Shown here piece after piece: positions 33,458 through 43,154 of a stretch of DNA of 64,000 nt. Numbering within the stretch: position 1 is the first letter of the stretch; each line of letters begins with the position of its first letter. The notes beneath the pieces were generated by a model. That model did not search any database, was not told the origin of the DNA, and was given only the letters and a program-made list of their open reading frames with translations. A program made the position numbers and the translations under genes. Origin of the DNA: Algoriphagus ratkowskyi (GTDB taxonomy: Bacteria; Bacteroidota; Bacteroidia; Cytophagales; Cyclobacteriaceae); NCBI RefSeq assembly GCF_002150505.1, contig NZ_MSSV01000004.1, positions 124,001 to 188,000 on the forward strand, given 5' to 3'.

Positions 33458-36106
33458 ATGAAAAAACGTGTACGCTTAATTATTTTCATAGGCATTTCAT
33501 TAATAGCAGTATTTAATAGCCATTTCTCCGCAGCTCAAGGTATCAAAGGAATTGTGAAGTCAGCTGATGGTGAGCCTCTAGCATTTGCCTCTGTCTATGT
33601 AAGAAATCTTGGTGATGGAGTACCTACCAATGAGGAAGGTAATTACGAATACAAACTTCCTAAAGGCGTTTATGATGTGTTGGTGCAATACCTTGGATAC
33701 AAATCCCAACTCGAGACGATTATAGTGGGAGATGAATGGATTACTATGAACTTTGTTCTAGAGCCTCAAATATACACGCTGAATGAAGTAGAAGTGAGGG
33801 CAGGAGCGGAAGATCCCGCGTTGACTATTATGCGCAAAGCGATAGCAAAAGCCAAATACCATAGGCTTCAGATCCAGAAATACAGCATGACGGTCTACCT
33901 CAAGGGAACTGGCAAGCTTACTAATGCTCCGTTTTTTCTTGAGAAAACCTTAGCAAAAGAAGGTTTGAAGCTAAATGAAGCATACACCTCTGAATCGGTA
34001 TCTAGAATCACTTTCACACAGCCCAATAAAGTGGAGGAAAAAGTGCTCTCTATTCGTACAAATGGTGATAATCAATCAACTTCACCAGCCCCTTATATCC
34101 AGACGACTTTTTATCAAGAGAAAATAAACGGAATCATTTCGCCACTTTCTCGATTAGCTTTTCAGTACTATAAGTTTAAATATGAAGGAAGCTTTTTTGA
34201 CCAGAACGTAATGGTCAGCAAGATTAAAGTCACTCCAAGGTCTCGCGGTGAGCAGGTTTTTGAAGGGTTTATCTACATCATAGAAGATCTGTGGGCAATA
34301 CATAGCTTGAATCTGCAAACTTCTCTCTTGGGATTTCAGATTCAAGCCAAGCAACAATATGCCCCTGTCGCTGATAATGTATGGATGCCGCTTACCCACA
34401 CCTATGATTTCGGAGGGAAAATGTTGGGCTTTGAGGGTGATTTTAAATACCTAGCTTCTACTAGAGAATACGAAATAGAGTTGAATCCTGATTTAGAATT
34501 GGTGCCGGAAATTATTGACGAGAAAGTGCAAGAAGTGCCGGAAGATGCGGTGAAGTACAGTAAGTCAGTATCTGCCTTGGAGCAACTAGCGTCTGAAGAA
34601 CCAAAAACCCGAAAAGAGTACCGTAAGTTGCTGAATGAATATGAGAAGGAGTCTCAGAAGGAACAGACAGAGCCAGACGTGATTCAAGAAAGCTATTATG
34701 AAGTAGATTCATTAGCCAAAAAGTATAATCAAGCTTATTGGGATAGTGTTCGTCCCGTTCCGTTGACTGAAAGTGAGATTCAGGGATATCAGCGAGACGA
34801 TAGTGTAGCGATGGTAGATGCCGCCAAAATGAGCGATGTGGACTCTATAGCTAAAAAGGCGAGTCGAAAGTTGAAACCATTAGATATCATGAATGGTGGC
34901 ACCTATAATATGGGTAATGGAGTTTCGTTGGGTTTTACACAAAATTGGACCAAGATTTCATTTAATACCGTGGAGGGGTTTAAGCTCGGAATGGGTTTGT
35001 TTTATAGAAAGGAATCATCGGTTAAACTGGCTGATAGTGTAAGTATTAATCGGAAAAGTTTCAATATTGAACCGGAACTTCGGTATGGATTCTCGAGTGA
35101 TCGCTTTTATGGAAAAGTTGATTTTAGATGGTCTAGCACCTTGCCTATTTCGGGGACGACTTTTGGGCTGAAAGGAGGAAGATACATTTATCAATTCAAC
35201 GGTGGTGAGCCAATTAATGAGCAAGTGAATGCACTGTACTCCTTGCTTTTCAGACAAAATTACATGAAGCTCTATGAGCAGGACTTTGCGCAAGCCTATT
35301 GGGCACATCGTATCAACGGAGGAATTACTTATCGTGTGAATATGACTTATGCTCATCGCAAAGAGCTTTTCAATACCAATAATTACAGCTTGTATACTAA
35401 GCCTGAAAGAGTATATACTTCCAATCAACCAGAGAATGTAGATACTGATCCAGGCTCATTTGGGGATCATGATATATTGAAATTGAATGCTGAATTGGAA
35501 TGGCGGCCAGGAATCAAATACGGGATTCGTAATGGCAGGAAATATCCTATAAATGAGCGATCTCCTTTAATTAAACTGGCTTATAACAAGGCATTTGGAG
35601 GGATAAGTAGTGATGGGAAAGCTGCCGATTTCGACCATTTGGAACTTAGTGTCCAGCACAGTTATACATTTGGAGTCAGTGGAAAGCTGGATTTCAATCT
35701 TTCTGCAGGTGCATTTCTGACAAATGAGCAGGTATATTTTCCGGATTTCCAGCATTTCGGAGGAAACAGAACAATTTTCTCCAACTTTGGGCCAGCGTCT
35801 AACTATCGCTTTATGGACTATTACAAGTACAGTACGAATTCGAAGTACTTCTCCGGAATAGTGCATTATCAGTTTAGGAAATTCATTTTCACACAATTGC
35901 CTATGCTAAGATTTTCTGGAGTAAGGGAGAATATTTTCTTTAACTATTTGAAGACAGAAAATTCGCCAAATTATTGGGAAGTTGGTTATTCGTTGGATAA
36001 TCTGTTTAGAGTGTTCCGTGTGGAAATGGGTGCAGGGTTTGAGGACACAAAATTCCTAAGAGGGGGGGTAAGATTTGGAGTAGCCACTTTTATCCAAATC
36101 AACTAA
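33458..36106 (+). CDS. DUF5686 / carboxypeptidase-like regulatory domain outer-membrane protein
   Basis: An 882-residue exported protein with a signal peptide at residues 1-27 (ending SAAQ). Residues ~29-110 form a CarboxypepD_reg-like beta-sandwich (IKGIVKSADGEPLAFASVYV). The long remainder matches DUF5686, including the LTIMRKAIAKAKYHRLQIQKY segment that opens this family, and ends with beta-strand-like repeats consistent with an outer-membrane barrel. DUF5686 proteins are widespread in Bacteroidota and have no defined function. It is divergent from SusC and convergent with frr, so probably monocistronic. A bidirectional terminator follows. Confidence 0.85.
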   Translation: MKKRVRLIIFIGISLIAVFNSHFSAAQGIKGIVKSADGEPLAFASVYVRNLGDGVPTNEEGNYEYKLPKGVYDVLVQYLGYKSQLETIIVGDEWITMNFVLEPQIYTLNEVEVRAGAEDPALTIMRKAIAKAKYHRLQIQKYSMTVYLKGTGKLTNAPFFLEKTLAKEGLKLNEAYTSESVSRITFTQPNKVEEKVLSIRTNGDNQSTSPAPYIQTTFYQEKINGIISPLSRLAFQYYKFKYEGSFFDQNVMVSKIKVTPRSRGEQVFEGFIYIIEDLWAIHSLNLQTSLLGFQIQAKQQYAPVADNVWMPLTHTYDFGGKMLGFEGDFKYLASTREYEIELNPDLELVPEIIDEKVQEVPEDAVKYSKSVSALEQLASEEPKTRKEYRKLLNEYEKESQKEQTEPDVIQESYYEVDSLAKKYNQAYWDSVRPVPLTESEIQGYQRDDSVAMVDAAKMSDVDSIAKKASRKLKPLDIMNGGTYNMGNGVSLGFTQNWTKISFNTVEGFKLGMGLFYRKESSVKLADSVSINRKSFNIEPELRYGFSSDRFYGKVDFRWSSTLPISGTTFGLKGGRYIYQFNGGEPINEQVNALYSLLFRQNYMKLYEQDFAQAYWAHRINGGITYRVNMTYAHRKELFNTNNYSLYTKPERVYTSNQPENVDTDPGSFGDHDILKLNAELEWRPGIKYGIRNGRKYPINERSPLIKLAYNKAFGGISSDGKAADFDHLELSVQHSYTFGVSGKLDFNLSAGAFLTNEQVYFPDFQHFGGNRTIFSNFGPASNYRFMDYYKYSTNSKYFSGIVHYQFRKFIFTQLPMLRFSGVRENIFFNYLKTENSPNYWEVGYSLDNLFRVFRVEMGAGFEDTKFLRGGVRFGVATFIQIN

Positions 36107-36126
36107 TTTGAAAAAATTGAGATAAT

Positions 36127-36155
36127 AAAAAACCCGGTTTAAAACCGGGTTTTTT
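36127..36155. terminator. Bidirectional intrinsic terminator
   Basis: AAAAAACCCGGTTT-aa-AACCGGGTTTTTT forms a symmetric hairpin flanked by A and T runs, so it can end both the DUF5686 transcript (plus) and the pyrH-frr transcript (minus). Confidence 0.95.
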
Positions 36156-36160
36156 ATTGA

Positions 36161-36721
36161 TTATACTTTCATGATTTCTATTTCTTTTTTCGCTAGAATC
36201 TCATCAATTTTAGTCGAAAACTGATCAGTTAACTTTTGTACTACATCTTCAGCTCTTTTTATTTCATCATCAGCAGCGCCATCTTTCTGTAGTTTTTTCA
36301 ACTCGTCATTGATATCCTTGCGCACAGTTCTAAGTGATATTTTCCCACCATCACATTCATGCTTGGCTTGTTTTACCAAGTTAATACGCCTCTCTTCAGT
36401 AAGCGCCGGAATGGTCAAAATGATTACTTCTCCGTTGTTTTGAGGAGCAAGACCAAGATCTGAATTGATTATAGCTTTCTCGATCTCAGAGATCATCGTG
36501 CGCTCAAACGGTTTGATAGAGAGAGTTCGAGCATCAGGCGTGTTGACAGATGATACCTGACTGAGTGGAGTGTTAGCTCCATAATATTGCACCATAATTC
36601 CGTCAAGGAGGTTTGGCATGGCTTTACCGGCACGAATTTTTAAAAGTTCAGCAGAGGTATGAGTTACCGCTTTCTGCATGAGTTCTTTTGCTTCGTCTAA
36701 GTATAATTCGATTTCTTCCAT
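36161..36721 (-). CDS. frr: Ribosome recycling factor
   Basis: Splits the post-termination ribosome together with EF-G so subunits can be reused. The 186-residue protein shows the family's three-helix-bundle signature with LLKIRAGKAMPNLLDGIMVQYYG near the start and the conserved EERRINLVKQAKHECDGGKISLRTVRKD segment. It lies 11 bases after pyrH, the same gene order seen across many bacteria. Confidence 0.97.
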   Translation of the reverse strand: MEEIELYLDEAKELMQKAVTHTSAELLKIRAGKAMPNLLDGIMVQYYGANTPLSQVSSVNTPDARTLSIKPFERTMISEIEKAIINSDLGLAPQNNGEVIILTIPALTEERRINLVKQAKHECDGGKISLRTVRKDINDELKKLQKDGAADDEIKRAEDVVQKLTDQFSTKIDEILAKKEIEIMKV

Positions 36722-36732
36722 GATTTATAAGC

Positions 36733-37443
36733 TTAAAGTGAAGTGATCAAAGTTCCTATTTCTTCTCCCTCAACCAGTTTTTTAAGGTTTCCTTCTACAT
36801 TCATATCGAATACAATAATTGGTAGATTATTTTCTTGGCAAAGGGTGAAGGCCGTCATATCCATGACGTTGAGGTTTTTTTCGTACACTTCCTGAAATGA
36901 AATTGTTCTATATTTTGTGGCTGTTGGATCTTTTTCTGGATCGGCAGTATAGACTCCGTCCACTCGAGTTCCTTTCAAAACGATATCAGCTTCTACTTCG
37001 ATAGCTCTCAAACTTGCAGTAGAGTCCGTAGTGAAATAAGGATTTCCAATACCAGCTCCGAAAATCACGATGCGGCCTTTTTCTAAGTGACGGATTGCTC
37101 TTCTTCTAATAAAAGGCTCGCAAACACTTTCGATTTTGATTCCAGACATCAGGCGTGTGTACATTCCACCTTGCTCGAGTGCACTTTGCAATGCCATGGC
37201 GTTTATCAAAGTAGCGAGCATGCCCATATAGTCACCTTGTACTCTGTCCATTCCTGATGACTCCGCCTGCACGCCTCTGAAAATATTGCCACCTCCAATT
37301 ACAATCGCAACTTCCACTCCCATGTCACGTACTTTTTTGATCTCCTCCGTGTATTGCTGAAGTCTTACTGGGTCGATGCCATAATTCTTGTCACCCATAA
37401 GTGCTTCTCCACTGAGTTTGAGCAATATTCTCTTGTATTTCAT
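36733..37443 (-). CDS. pyrH: UMP kinase
   Basis: Phosphorylates UMP to UDP in pyrimidine nucleotide synthesis; bacterial UMP kinases are hexameric and unrelated to eukaryotic ones. At 236 residues it has full length, with the amino-acid-kinase motifs [13 protein letters not shown] at the N-terminus, [11 protein letters not shown] near residue 50, and [16 protein letters not shown] around residue 155. It forms an operon with frr. The upstream gap of ~275 bases has a candidate -7 element at 37678-37685. Confidence 0.97.
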   Translation of the reverse strand: MKYKRILLKLSGEALMGDKNYGIDPVRLQQYTEEIKKVRDMGVEVAIVIGGGNIFRGVQAESSGMDRVQGDYMGMLATLINAMALQSALEQGGMYTRLMSGIKIESVCEPFIRRRAIRHLEKGRIVIFGAGIGNPYFTTDSTASLRAIEVEADIVLKGTRVDGVYTADPEKDPTATKYRTISFQEVYEKNLNVMDMTAFTLCQENNLPIIVFDMNVEGNLKKLVEGEEIGTLITSL

Positions 37444-37677
37444 CTGTTAGTTATTGGTTATGAAGGTCAGATGGAATCTCGCATGTCGGGAAATCATACC
37501 CCTGTGTAACGTTCTGCGTCATGCTCGATTTCAAATGTTTGGTATTGAATTTCAGAGGTTGTTTTCGCTGTTGTTGTAATAATTTGAGGCGTACAATTCT
37601 CAGATTGGCGCTAAAAAACTTTAGCAAATTGACTGAAAGAGGATCGGACTTAGTCCGAATTGCACAAAATAATCCGA

Positions 37678-37685
37678 CAAATATA
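37678..37685 (-). promoter_or_regulatory. Possible -7 element upstream of pyrH
   Basis: On the minus strand the octamer reads TATATTTG, an exact TAnnTTTG match, about 235 bases upstream of pyrH. There is no TTTG at the expected -33 spacing. A small palindrome CGGACT-t-AGTCCG follows near 37643. Low confidence because an 8-base match alone is easy to find in AT-rich DNA. Confidence 0.25.
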
Positions 37686-37717
37686 ATTTCTTCAATTCAT
37701 TAAGCTAGGCTTAAAAG

Positions 37718-38212
37718 TTAAAATTGAATCAAGACTTGATTTTTTTCCACACTTTGATTGAGCGAAACTTTCACTGCCTTCACGACGCCGTCTCCAGGTG
37801 ATTTGATTATATTCTCCATTTTCATCGCCTCCAAAATTAGGATTACATCTCCTTTTTTGACCTCATCCCCAGGAGTGACATTTAAATTAAGGATCAGTCC
37901 AGGCATAGGAGCTTTGATCTCTTTCAATGTTTGGGAAGCAGAATTATTCATTCCCATTTGTTCCAGGAGCACATCAAATCTATCCTTAAGCTGCAGGCTT
38001 GAGATTTTATTTCCAAGCTTTATTTGAATAGTTTTAGTCTCTTTATCTATGGAAATCAATTCAGCTTCCAGCGACTTATTATCATGGATTAGATGGATTT
38101 TTCGATCTGAAATCCATTTAAGATCCCATTTGATTATTTTGCTGTCAACTTGGATAGCGTCGTCGGTTTTTTCTACCGAATAGCTTTTGTTTTGGATGGT
38201 AACTGTAAACAT
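37718..38212 (-). CDS. Biotin carboxyl carrier domain protein
   Basis: A 164-residue biotin carrier that would shuttle carboxyl groups in an acyl-CoA (acetyl- or propionyl-CoA) carboxylase. The C-terminal ~70 residues are the biotinyl domain, with the modified lysine Lys131 in EAMKMEN preceded by the PMPGLIL motif. The N-terminal ~85 residues are a beta-rich region typical of the stand-alone Bacteroidota carriers. The carboxylase and carboxyltransferase partners are not in this window. It is divergent from the M1 peptidase with only 64 bases between start codons. Confidence 0.88.
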   Translation of the reverse strand: MFTVTIQNKSYSVEKTDDAIQVDSKIIKWDLKWISDRKIHLIHDNKSLEAELISIDKETKTIQIKLGNKISSLQLKDRFDVLLEQMGMNNSASQTLKEIKAPMPGLILNLNVTPGDEVKKGDVILILEAMKMENIIKSPGDGVVKAVKVSLNQSVEKNQVLIQF

Positions 38213-38276
38213 TCCTATTAATTTGAAGCCGAATATACAATTTCCCTTAAAACAGAAACTTTTTTACGCTTTAAAT

Positions 38277-40904
38277 ATGAATCAATTGACCTTAAAGAAC
38301 CTTGATTTCCGGAAGTCCTCGCTGACAATTTCAATTGTTTTTTTATCCCTTTTTGCTACTTCCTGTAAGTCAAGCCTAGCGCCTAATCAGGCGAAGATGA
38401 AAAACGAAACTGTAGAAATTCCATTAAAAAAGGTAACCAGTGAAGCTTTGCAAAAACATATTGCCGATAAAGAGCAAGAAATTGCTAGTTATAGGCCTTC
38501 ATTAAAGAAAAGTTTCGACATCCTGCATACAGAGTTGGATCTGTCCTTTAATTATGAGAATCAGACGGTCAGCGGGAAAGCTGAGCTGACTATCAAACCA
38601 TATTTTTATCCAACTAGAGAATTGATCCTTGATGCACAGGATTTCGAGTTTAATGAAATTTTTTTCACCCAAAAAGGAAGTTATGAATCGGTGAACTATG
38701 CGTATGAGGAGGGAAAAATCCGTATTTATTTACCGAGAGAATTAACAAGATCAGATACTTTTCAAATTGAATTCGATTACACTGCTTTTCCCGAGCGAAA
38801 TTCTGGAGGTGGGAGCGGAGCTATCACTGATACAAAAGGGCTTTATTTTATTGATCCACTAGACACGGTTACAGGGAAACCAACAATGATTTGGACACAA
38901 GGGGAGACAGCACATAATTCCAAGTGGTTTCCTACAATTGACTCTCCAAATGAAAAATTCACTCAGCTGATCAAGCTCACGGTATCCGACACGTTGGTGT
39001 CTATAGGGAATGGTGAGTTAGTCAAACAAGAAGATTTGGGAAATGGCTTGAGGAAAGATTATTGGGAGATGAAGCTTCCACATGCGGCCTATTTAGCAGC
39101 TTTTGCTATTGGAGATTTTGCTAAAGTGGAAGCAAATTGGGAAGATATTCCCTTAGGTTATTTTGTGGAAAAAGGATACGAAAAAGGAGCTGAGCTAGTG
39201 TTCAAGAATACGCCTGAAATGATTGGATTCTTTTCTGAGCTAACAGGAGTGAGATATCCTTGGCCCAAGTATGATCAGATAGTAGTTCGGGATTTCGTGT
39301 CAGGTGCGATGGAAAATACTACTGCTTCCATATTTATGGAAGAATTAAGAATGACGGAGCGCGAGGCAATTGACTCTGAGATGGATTATATTATAGCTCA
39401 TGAGCTTTTTCATCAGTGGTTTGGAGATTATGTAACCACCGAATCTTGGTCAAATTTAACTCTAAATGAAGGATTTGCTAATTACAGTGAGTTCCTATGG
39501 AATGAGTACAAATATGGTGTAGATGAAGCTAAGCTGAAGCTGATTGCAGAGACAGAGAATTACTTTTCAGAAGCAGCAATTACTCAGGTTGACCTGATTC
39601 GATTTGAGTATGAAAATGCTGAAGACATGTTTGATTCACACAGTTATTCCAAAGGTGGGGCTATTATGCACATGCTCAGAGAATATTTAGGTGTGGATGC
39701 GTTTTACGAAGGATTGAGATACTATTTGACGGAGCATGCATTTGAAAATGTAGAGGTAAATGACCTTCGTTTAGCGCTTGAAAAAGTGAGCGGAGAGGAT
39801 TTGAATTGGTTTTTCAACCAATGGTTTTTAGCTAAAGGCCATCCACAACTTCATTTTGAAGTTGATTATTCAGATCCTACAAACATCACAATTTCTGTAT
39901 CGCAGCTTCAAGATTTGGATACTACACCACTTTATCAGCTTTCTCTGGATGTGAGCTGGTACGAAGGTGGTGAACGAAAGCGTAAGCAGTTTGTCATTTC
40001 AAAAGCTAAGCAAAAGTTAGAATTGGAAAACATAACTCCAGTTGAGCTAGTATTCATCGATGAAGAGAAAAACTTGTTAGCGGAAAAGAGTATGCAAATA
40101 TCTCCAAGTCAAATGCGTCAGCAATTCATGACATCCAAGTTTGGGATAGCCAGATATGAGGCATTAGATAGTTTGGCTGCATGGGAAGCTGTCACAGAAT
40201 TAGAATCTATTATTCCTAAGGCTTTGGAGGATGAGTTTTGGTCTGTAAGAGAATCAGCATTATCTATTTTGCAAGGTTATCCAGAATGGCTAACTGATGC
40301 GCCTGAATTAGCTCAAAAAGTTCAAAGGATGGCAGAGGGTGATCAGAGAAATTCAGTGAGGGCAGGTGCTCTGGATGTGCTATCGGCTTTTTCTCCCGAT
40401 GATTATTATGCTACGTTTTTAAAATTGTCAGAAGACTCATCCTATTTAGTTGCTGGATCAGCTTTGATGGGCCTTGTAAGTGTGGAATCAGGAAAGGTAG
40501 ACCCTCAGGTGATAGAAAGTTATGCAGGTGAAATCAACTATCGAATGATTATACCTGTTGCAGATTATTACATAACGAATTCAATTTCTGAAAAAGGAAA
40601 TTGGTTTTTAGATCAAGCGAATAACCTGTCAGGTGAAGGCTTGTATTATTATCTTGGTTACCTAGCAGAGTATTTTATACGTTTTCCAGAAGAAGGTGAA
40701 GAGAATGCGGTAAAATATCTGTTGGGGAAAATGGAAAGTGATTCTCGAAGTTATATTCGATTGGGTGCTTTTCAGAGTTTATTGGGATTTACAGATGAGG
40801 CTGAGATTTTGAAGAGAATCAATGAGGTAGCGTCCCGAGAAAAGGATAGTGAGCTGATAATTTACTATGAGTATTTCTTGGAGACCCTAGAAGTAGAAAA
40901 TTAA
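38277..40904 (+). CDS. M1-family metallopeptidase (aminopeptidase N-like) lipoprotein
   Basis: An 875-residue zinc aminopeptidase with ATG at 38277; the longer frame from 38187 overlaps the divergent carrier gene and lacks a signal. The N-terminus is a lipoprotein signal (lipobox Cys30, ATSC), so the enzyme is exported and lipid-anchored. The exopeptidase motif GAMEN is at residues 343-347, and the zinc site HEXXH-X18-E is His375, His379 and Glu398. Residues after ~650 are a helical HEAT-like C-terminal domain. It likely trims peptides in the periplasm or at the surface. A new promoter for the tRNA-tuf operon begins about 65 bases after its stop. Confidence 0.94.
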   Translation: MNQLTLKNLDFRKSSLTISIVFLSLFATSCKSSLAPNQAKMKNETVEIPLKKVTSEALQKHIADKEQEIASYRPSLKKSFDILHTELDLSFNYENQTVSGKAELTIKPYFYPTRELILDAQDFEFNEIFFTQKGSYESVNYAYEEGKIRIYLPRELTRSDTFQIEFDYTAFPERNSGGGSGAITDTKGLYFIDPLDTVTGKPTMIWTQGETAHNSKWFPTIDSPNEKFTQLIKLTVSDTLVSIGNGELVKQEDLGNGLRKDYWEMKLPHAAYLAAFAIGDFAKVEANWEDIPLGYFVEKGYEKGAELVFKNTPEMIGFFSELTGVRYPWPKYDQIVVRDFVSGAMENTTASIFMEELRMTEREAIDSEMDYIIAHELFHQWFGDYVTTESWSNLTLNEGFANYSEFLWNEYKYGVDEAKLKLIAETENYFSEAAITQVDLIRFEYENAEDMFDSHSYSKGGAIMHMLREYLGVDAFYEGLRYYLTEHAFENVEVNDLRLALEKVSGEDLNWFFNQWFLAKGHPQLHFEVDYSDPTNITISVSQLQDLDTTPLYQLSLDVSWYEGGERKRKQFVISKAKQKLELENITPVELVFIDEEKNLLAEKSMQISPSQMRQQFMTSKFGIARYEALDSLAAWEAVTELESIIPKALEDEFWSVRESALSILQGYPEWLTDAPELAQKVQRMAEGDQRNSVRAGALDVLSAFSPDDYYATFLKLSEDSSYLVAGSALMGLVSVESGKVDPQVIESYAGEINYRMIIPVADYYITNSISEKGNWFLDQANNLSGEGLYYYLGYLAEYFIRFPEEGEENAVKYLLGKMESDSRSYIRLGAFQSLLGFTDEAEILKRINEVASREKDSELIIYYEYFLETLEVEN

Positions 40905-40968
40905 TTCATTGATTTATAATTGTTTGGAAATAAATATGGTAAAACTCCATCAAATTTGAAAAGCATGT

Positions 40969-40999
40969 TTTGAATCTTTAATAAAAGCTTCTAATTTTG
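40969..40999 (+). promoter_or_regulatory. Promoter of the tRNA-Tyr/Gly/Thr-tuf operon
   Basis: A -33 TTTG at 40969-40972 and a -7 TAATTTTG at 40992-40999 are separated by 19 bases, an exact match to the Bacteroidota housekeeping sigma consensus. The first tRNA begins 55 bases further on. Confidence 0.85.
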
Positions 41000-41054
41000 C
41001 CATCCGTTACGATAGGAAAGCCCAAGAGAATGGGCAGGAAAAGTAACACTAGTT

Positions 41055-41137
41055 GGGGGAATACCAAAGCGGCCAACTGGGACGGACTGTAAATCCGTTG
41101 ACTTAAGTCTTCATAGGTTCGAATCCTATTTCCCCCA
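41055..41137 (+). tRNA. tRNA-Tyr (anticodon GTA)
   Basis: The 7-base acceptor GGGGGAA pairs with TTCCCCC, the anticodon loop reads CTGTAAA (GTA), and the T arm AGGTTCGAATCCT is intact. The 83-base length with a long variable arm is as expected for a class II tyrosine tRNA. CCA is not encoded. It is the first gene of the tuf operon. Confidence 0.95.
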
Positions 41138-41142
41138 CACCA

Positions 41143-41174
41143 TTGCCGGAATGCAAAATTTTTTTCTAATTTTG
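41143..41174 (+). promoter_or_regulatory. Candidate internal promoter between tRNA-Tyr and tRNA-Gly
   Basis: A second TAATTTTG (41167-41174) with TTG at 41143-41145 and a 21-base spacer lies directly after tRNA-Tyr. It could drive tRNA-Gly, tRNA-Thr and tuf independently of the first promoter. Confidence 0.6.
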
Positions 41175-41298
41175 CAGGACGAAAGTGGATAAGGTTAATT
41201 CCCTATCCAAATGGAAGTAGCTCTCCAAGGTATTTGTCGAAAGAATAAATACTTAGAGGTAGAGCGGCCAGAGATGATTTCATCTCGAAAGATTACAA

Positions 41299-41371
41299 GC
41301 GGGAGTAGCTCAGTTGGTAGAGCGGCAGCCTTCCAAGCTGCAGGTCGCGGGTTCGAGCCTCGTCTCCCGCT
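41299..41371 (+). tRNA. tRNA-Gly (anticodon TCC)
   Basis: Acceptor GCGGGAG pairs with CTCCCGC; the anticodon stem encloses CTTCCAA, giving TCC; the T loop GGGTTCGAGCCT is canonical. 73 bases with discriminator T; CCA not encoded. Confidence 0.95.
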
Positions 41372-41415
41372 CTTTGTTTTCCCAAGGAAATCTTGGGGAA
41401 GCAATAGAGTCTAAA

Positions 41416-41487
41416 GCCGACGTAGCTCAGGGGTAGAGTACTTCCTTGGTAAGGAAGGGGTCAGGGGTTCAAATCCCCTCGTTGGCT
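41416..41487 (+). tRNA. tRNA-Thr (anticodon GGT)
   Basis: Acceptor GCCGACG pairs with CGTTGGC (one G-T pair); the anticodon loop TTGGTAA gives GGT; the T arm AGGGGTTCAAATCCCCT is intact. It lies 63 bases before tuf. The order Tyr-Gly-Thr-tuf matches the tyrU-glyT-thrT-tufB arrangement known in E. coli. Confidence 0.95.
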
Positions 41488-41550
41488 CATTTCGATTAAA
41501 TTGAAAAAAAATTAAATATATCTTTAAACTTAAACTGAGGATTTTCACGC

Positions 41551-42738
41551 ATGGCAAAAGCACAATTCGACCGTTCCAAGCCGCACGTTAATATCGGTAC
41601 GATTGGTCACGTAGATCATGGAAAGACCACTTTGACTGCTGCCATCACTACCGTTCTGGCTAGTAAGGGTCTATCTGAATTAAGAGACTTTTCTTCTATC
41701 GATAACGCACCGGAGGAAAAAGAAAGAGGTATTACCATTAACACCTCTCACGTAGAGTACGCAACTGAAAACAGACACTACGCTCACGTAGATTGTCCAG
41801 GTCACGCTGACTACGTTAAGAACATGGTAACGGGTGCTGCCCAAATGGACGGCGCCATCCTAGTAGTAGCTGCTACTGACGGACCAATGCCTCAAACTAG
41901 AGAGCACATCCTTTTGGCTCGCCAAGTAGGTGTACCTCAGCTCGTGGTATTTATGAATAAAGTTGATATGGTTGACGATCCTGAGCTTCTTGAGCTTGTG
42001 GAGATGGAGATCAGAGAGCTTCTTTCTTTCTATGATTTCGACGGCGATAATATCCCAGTAATCGCAGGTTCTGCACTTGGTGCATTGAACGGTGAAGAAA
42101 AGTGGGTTGATACTGTAATGGAATTGATGAATGCTGTTGATAGCTTTATTCCAATCCCAGAAAGAGCAGTTGATAAAGATTTCTTGATGCCTGTAGAGGA
42201 TGTATTCTCGATCACTGGTCGTGGTACTGTAGCTACTGGTAGAATTGAAAGAGGTGTTGTGAATTCTGGTGAAGGAGTTGACATTATCGGTATGGGTGCT
42301 GAAGGCCTTAAGTCTACAGTAACTGGTGTTGAGATGTTCCGCAAGATCCTTGACAGAGGTGAAGCAGGTGATAACGTAGGTCTATTGCTAAGAGGTATTG
42401 AAAAATCACAAATCAAACGTGGTATGATTATCTGTAAGCCAGGATCGGTGAAGCCTCACTCTCACTTCAATGCTGAAGTTTACGTTCTTTCGAAAGAAGA
42501 AGGTGGACGTCACACGCCATTCTTCAACAGATACCGTCCACAGTTCTATCTTAGAACTACTGACGTAACTGGTGAGATCACTCTTCCAGAAAATGTTGAA
42601 ATGGTAATGCCAGGTGATAACGTTACTATTGAAGTAACTCTTCTATCTGCAGTAGCACTTGAGAAAGGTCTTCGTTTCGCTATCCGTGAGGGTGGTAGAA
42701 CTGTTGGAGCTGGTCAGGTTACTGAAATCCTTGACTAA
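41551..42738 (+). CDS. tuf: Elongation factor Tu
   Basis: The GTPase that delivers aminoacyl-tRNA to the ribosomal A site. 395 residues, with the G1 motif GHVDHGKT at residues 19-26, the switch II DCPGH, and NKVD for guanine specificity. It is transcribed with three upstream tRNAs and is not part of the rpsL-rpsG-fusA unit here. A strong terminator follows. Only this tuf copy is visible in the window. Confidence 0.99.
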   Translation: MAKAQFDRSKPHVNIGTIGHVDHGKTTLTAAITTVLASKGLSELRDFSSIDNAPEEKERGITINTSHVEYATENRHYAHVDCPGHADYVKNMVTGAAQMDGAILVVAATDGPMPQTREHILLARQVGVPQLVVFMNKVDMVDDPELLELVEMEIRELLSFYDFDGDNIPVIAGSALGALNGEEKWVDTVMELMNAVDSFIPIPERAVDKDFLMPVEDVFSITGRGTVATGRIERGVVNSGEGVDIIGMGAEGLKSTVTGVEMFRKILDRGEAGDNVGLLLRGIEKSQIKRGMIICKPGSVKPHSHFNAEVYVLSKEEGGRHTPFFNRYRPQFYLRTTDVTGEITLPENVEMVMPGDNVTIEVTLLSAVALEKGLRFAIREGGRTVGAGQVTEILD

Positions 42739-42766
42739 TCTTCAATCACTGATTGACTATTTATAC

Positions 42767-42804
42767 AATGCGATCCCGAATTATTTTGGGATCGCATTTG
42801 TTTC
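42767..42804 (+). terminator. Terminator after tuf
   Basis: AATGCGATCCC...GGGATCGCATT forms an 11-base stem followed by TGTTTCTT. Its 3' arm overlaps the -33 element of the next promoter, so the two units are packed back to back. Confidence 0.85.
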
Positions 42805-42828
42805 TTAAGCAATCAATACCTAATTTTG
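42797..42828 (+). promoter_or_regulatory. Promoter of the tRNA-Trp-secE-nusG-rpl operon
   Basis: A -33 TTTG (42797-42800) and -7 TAATTTTG (42821-42828) with a 20-base spacer, 28 bases upstream of tRNA-Trp. The -33 lies inside the 3' half of the tuf terminator. Confidence 0.8.
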
Positions 42829-42856
42829 CGTTCCCATTAGCGGAGCGTTCATTTAC

Positions 42857-42930
42857 ACGGGCATAGTTCAACGGCAGAATAGCGGTCTCCAAAACCGTTG
42901 ATGGGAGTTCGAATCTCTCTGCCCGTGCCA
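42857..42930 (+). tRNA. tRNA-Trp (anticodon CCA), 3' CCA encoded
   Basis: Acceptor ACGGGCA pairs with TGCCCGT; anticodon loop CTCCAAA gives CCA; T arm GGAGTTCGAATCTC. Unlike the three tRNAs upstream, the 3'-CCA end (42928-42930) is encoded. It precedes secE by 17 bases, the order found in many bacteria. Confidence 0.95.
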
Positions 42931-42947
42931 AGTAAGTTAAGTACACT

Positions 42948-43136
42948 ATGAATCTGAAAAACTTTGTTCTAGAATCTTATGATGAAATGGTGAATAAGGT
43001 CACATGGCCTAAGTATTCATTTCTTCAGAATAGTGCAGTATTGGTGCTAGTAGCATCTTTGATCTTCGCCCTTTTTATAGGGGTAGTAGATTTGGGATTC
43101 GAAAACATCATGAAATGGTTTTATGATTTATTCTAA
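42948..43136 (+). CDS. secE: Preprotein translocase subunit SecE
   Basis: The small membrane subunit that clamps SecY in the protein-export channel. 62 residues with an N-terminal amphipathic helix (ESYDEMVNKVTWP, the family's conserved WP motif) and one transmembrane helix at ~residues 28-48. It sits between tRNA-Trp and nusG, as is standard. Confidence 0.96.
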   Translation: MNLKNFVLESYDEMVNKVTWPKYSFLQNSAVLVLVASLIFALFIGVVDLGFENIMKWFYDLF

Positions 43137-43154
43137 TTGAATTGACATTACAGA

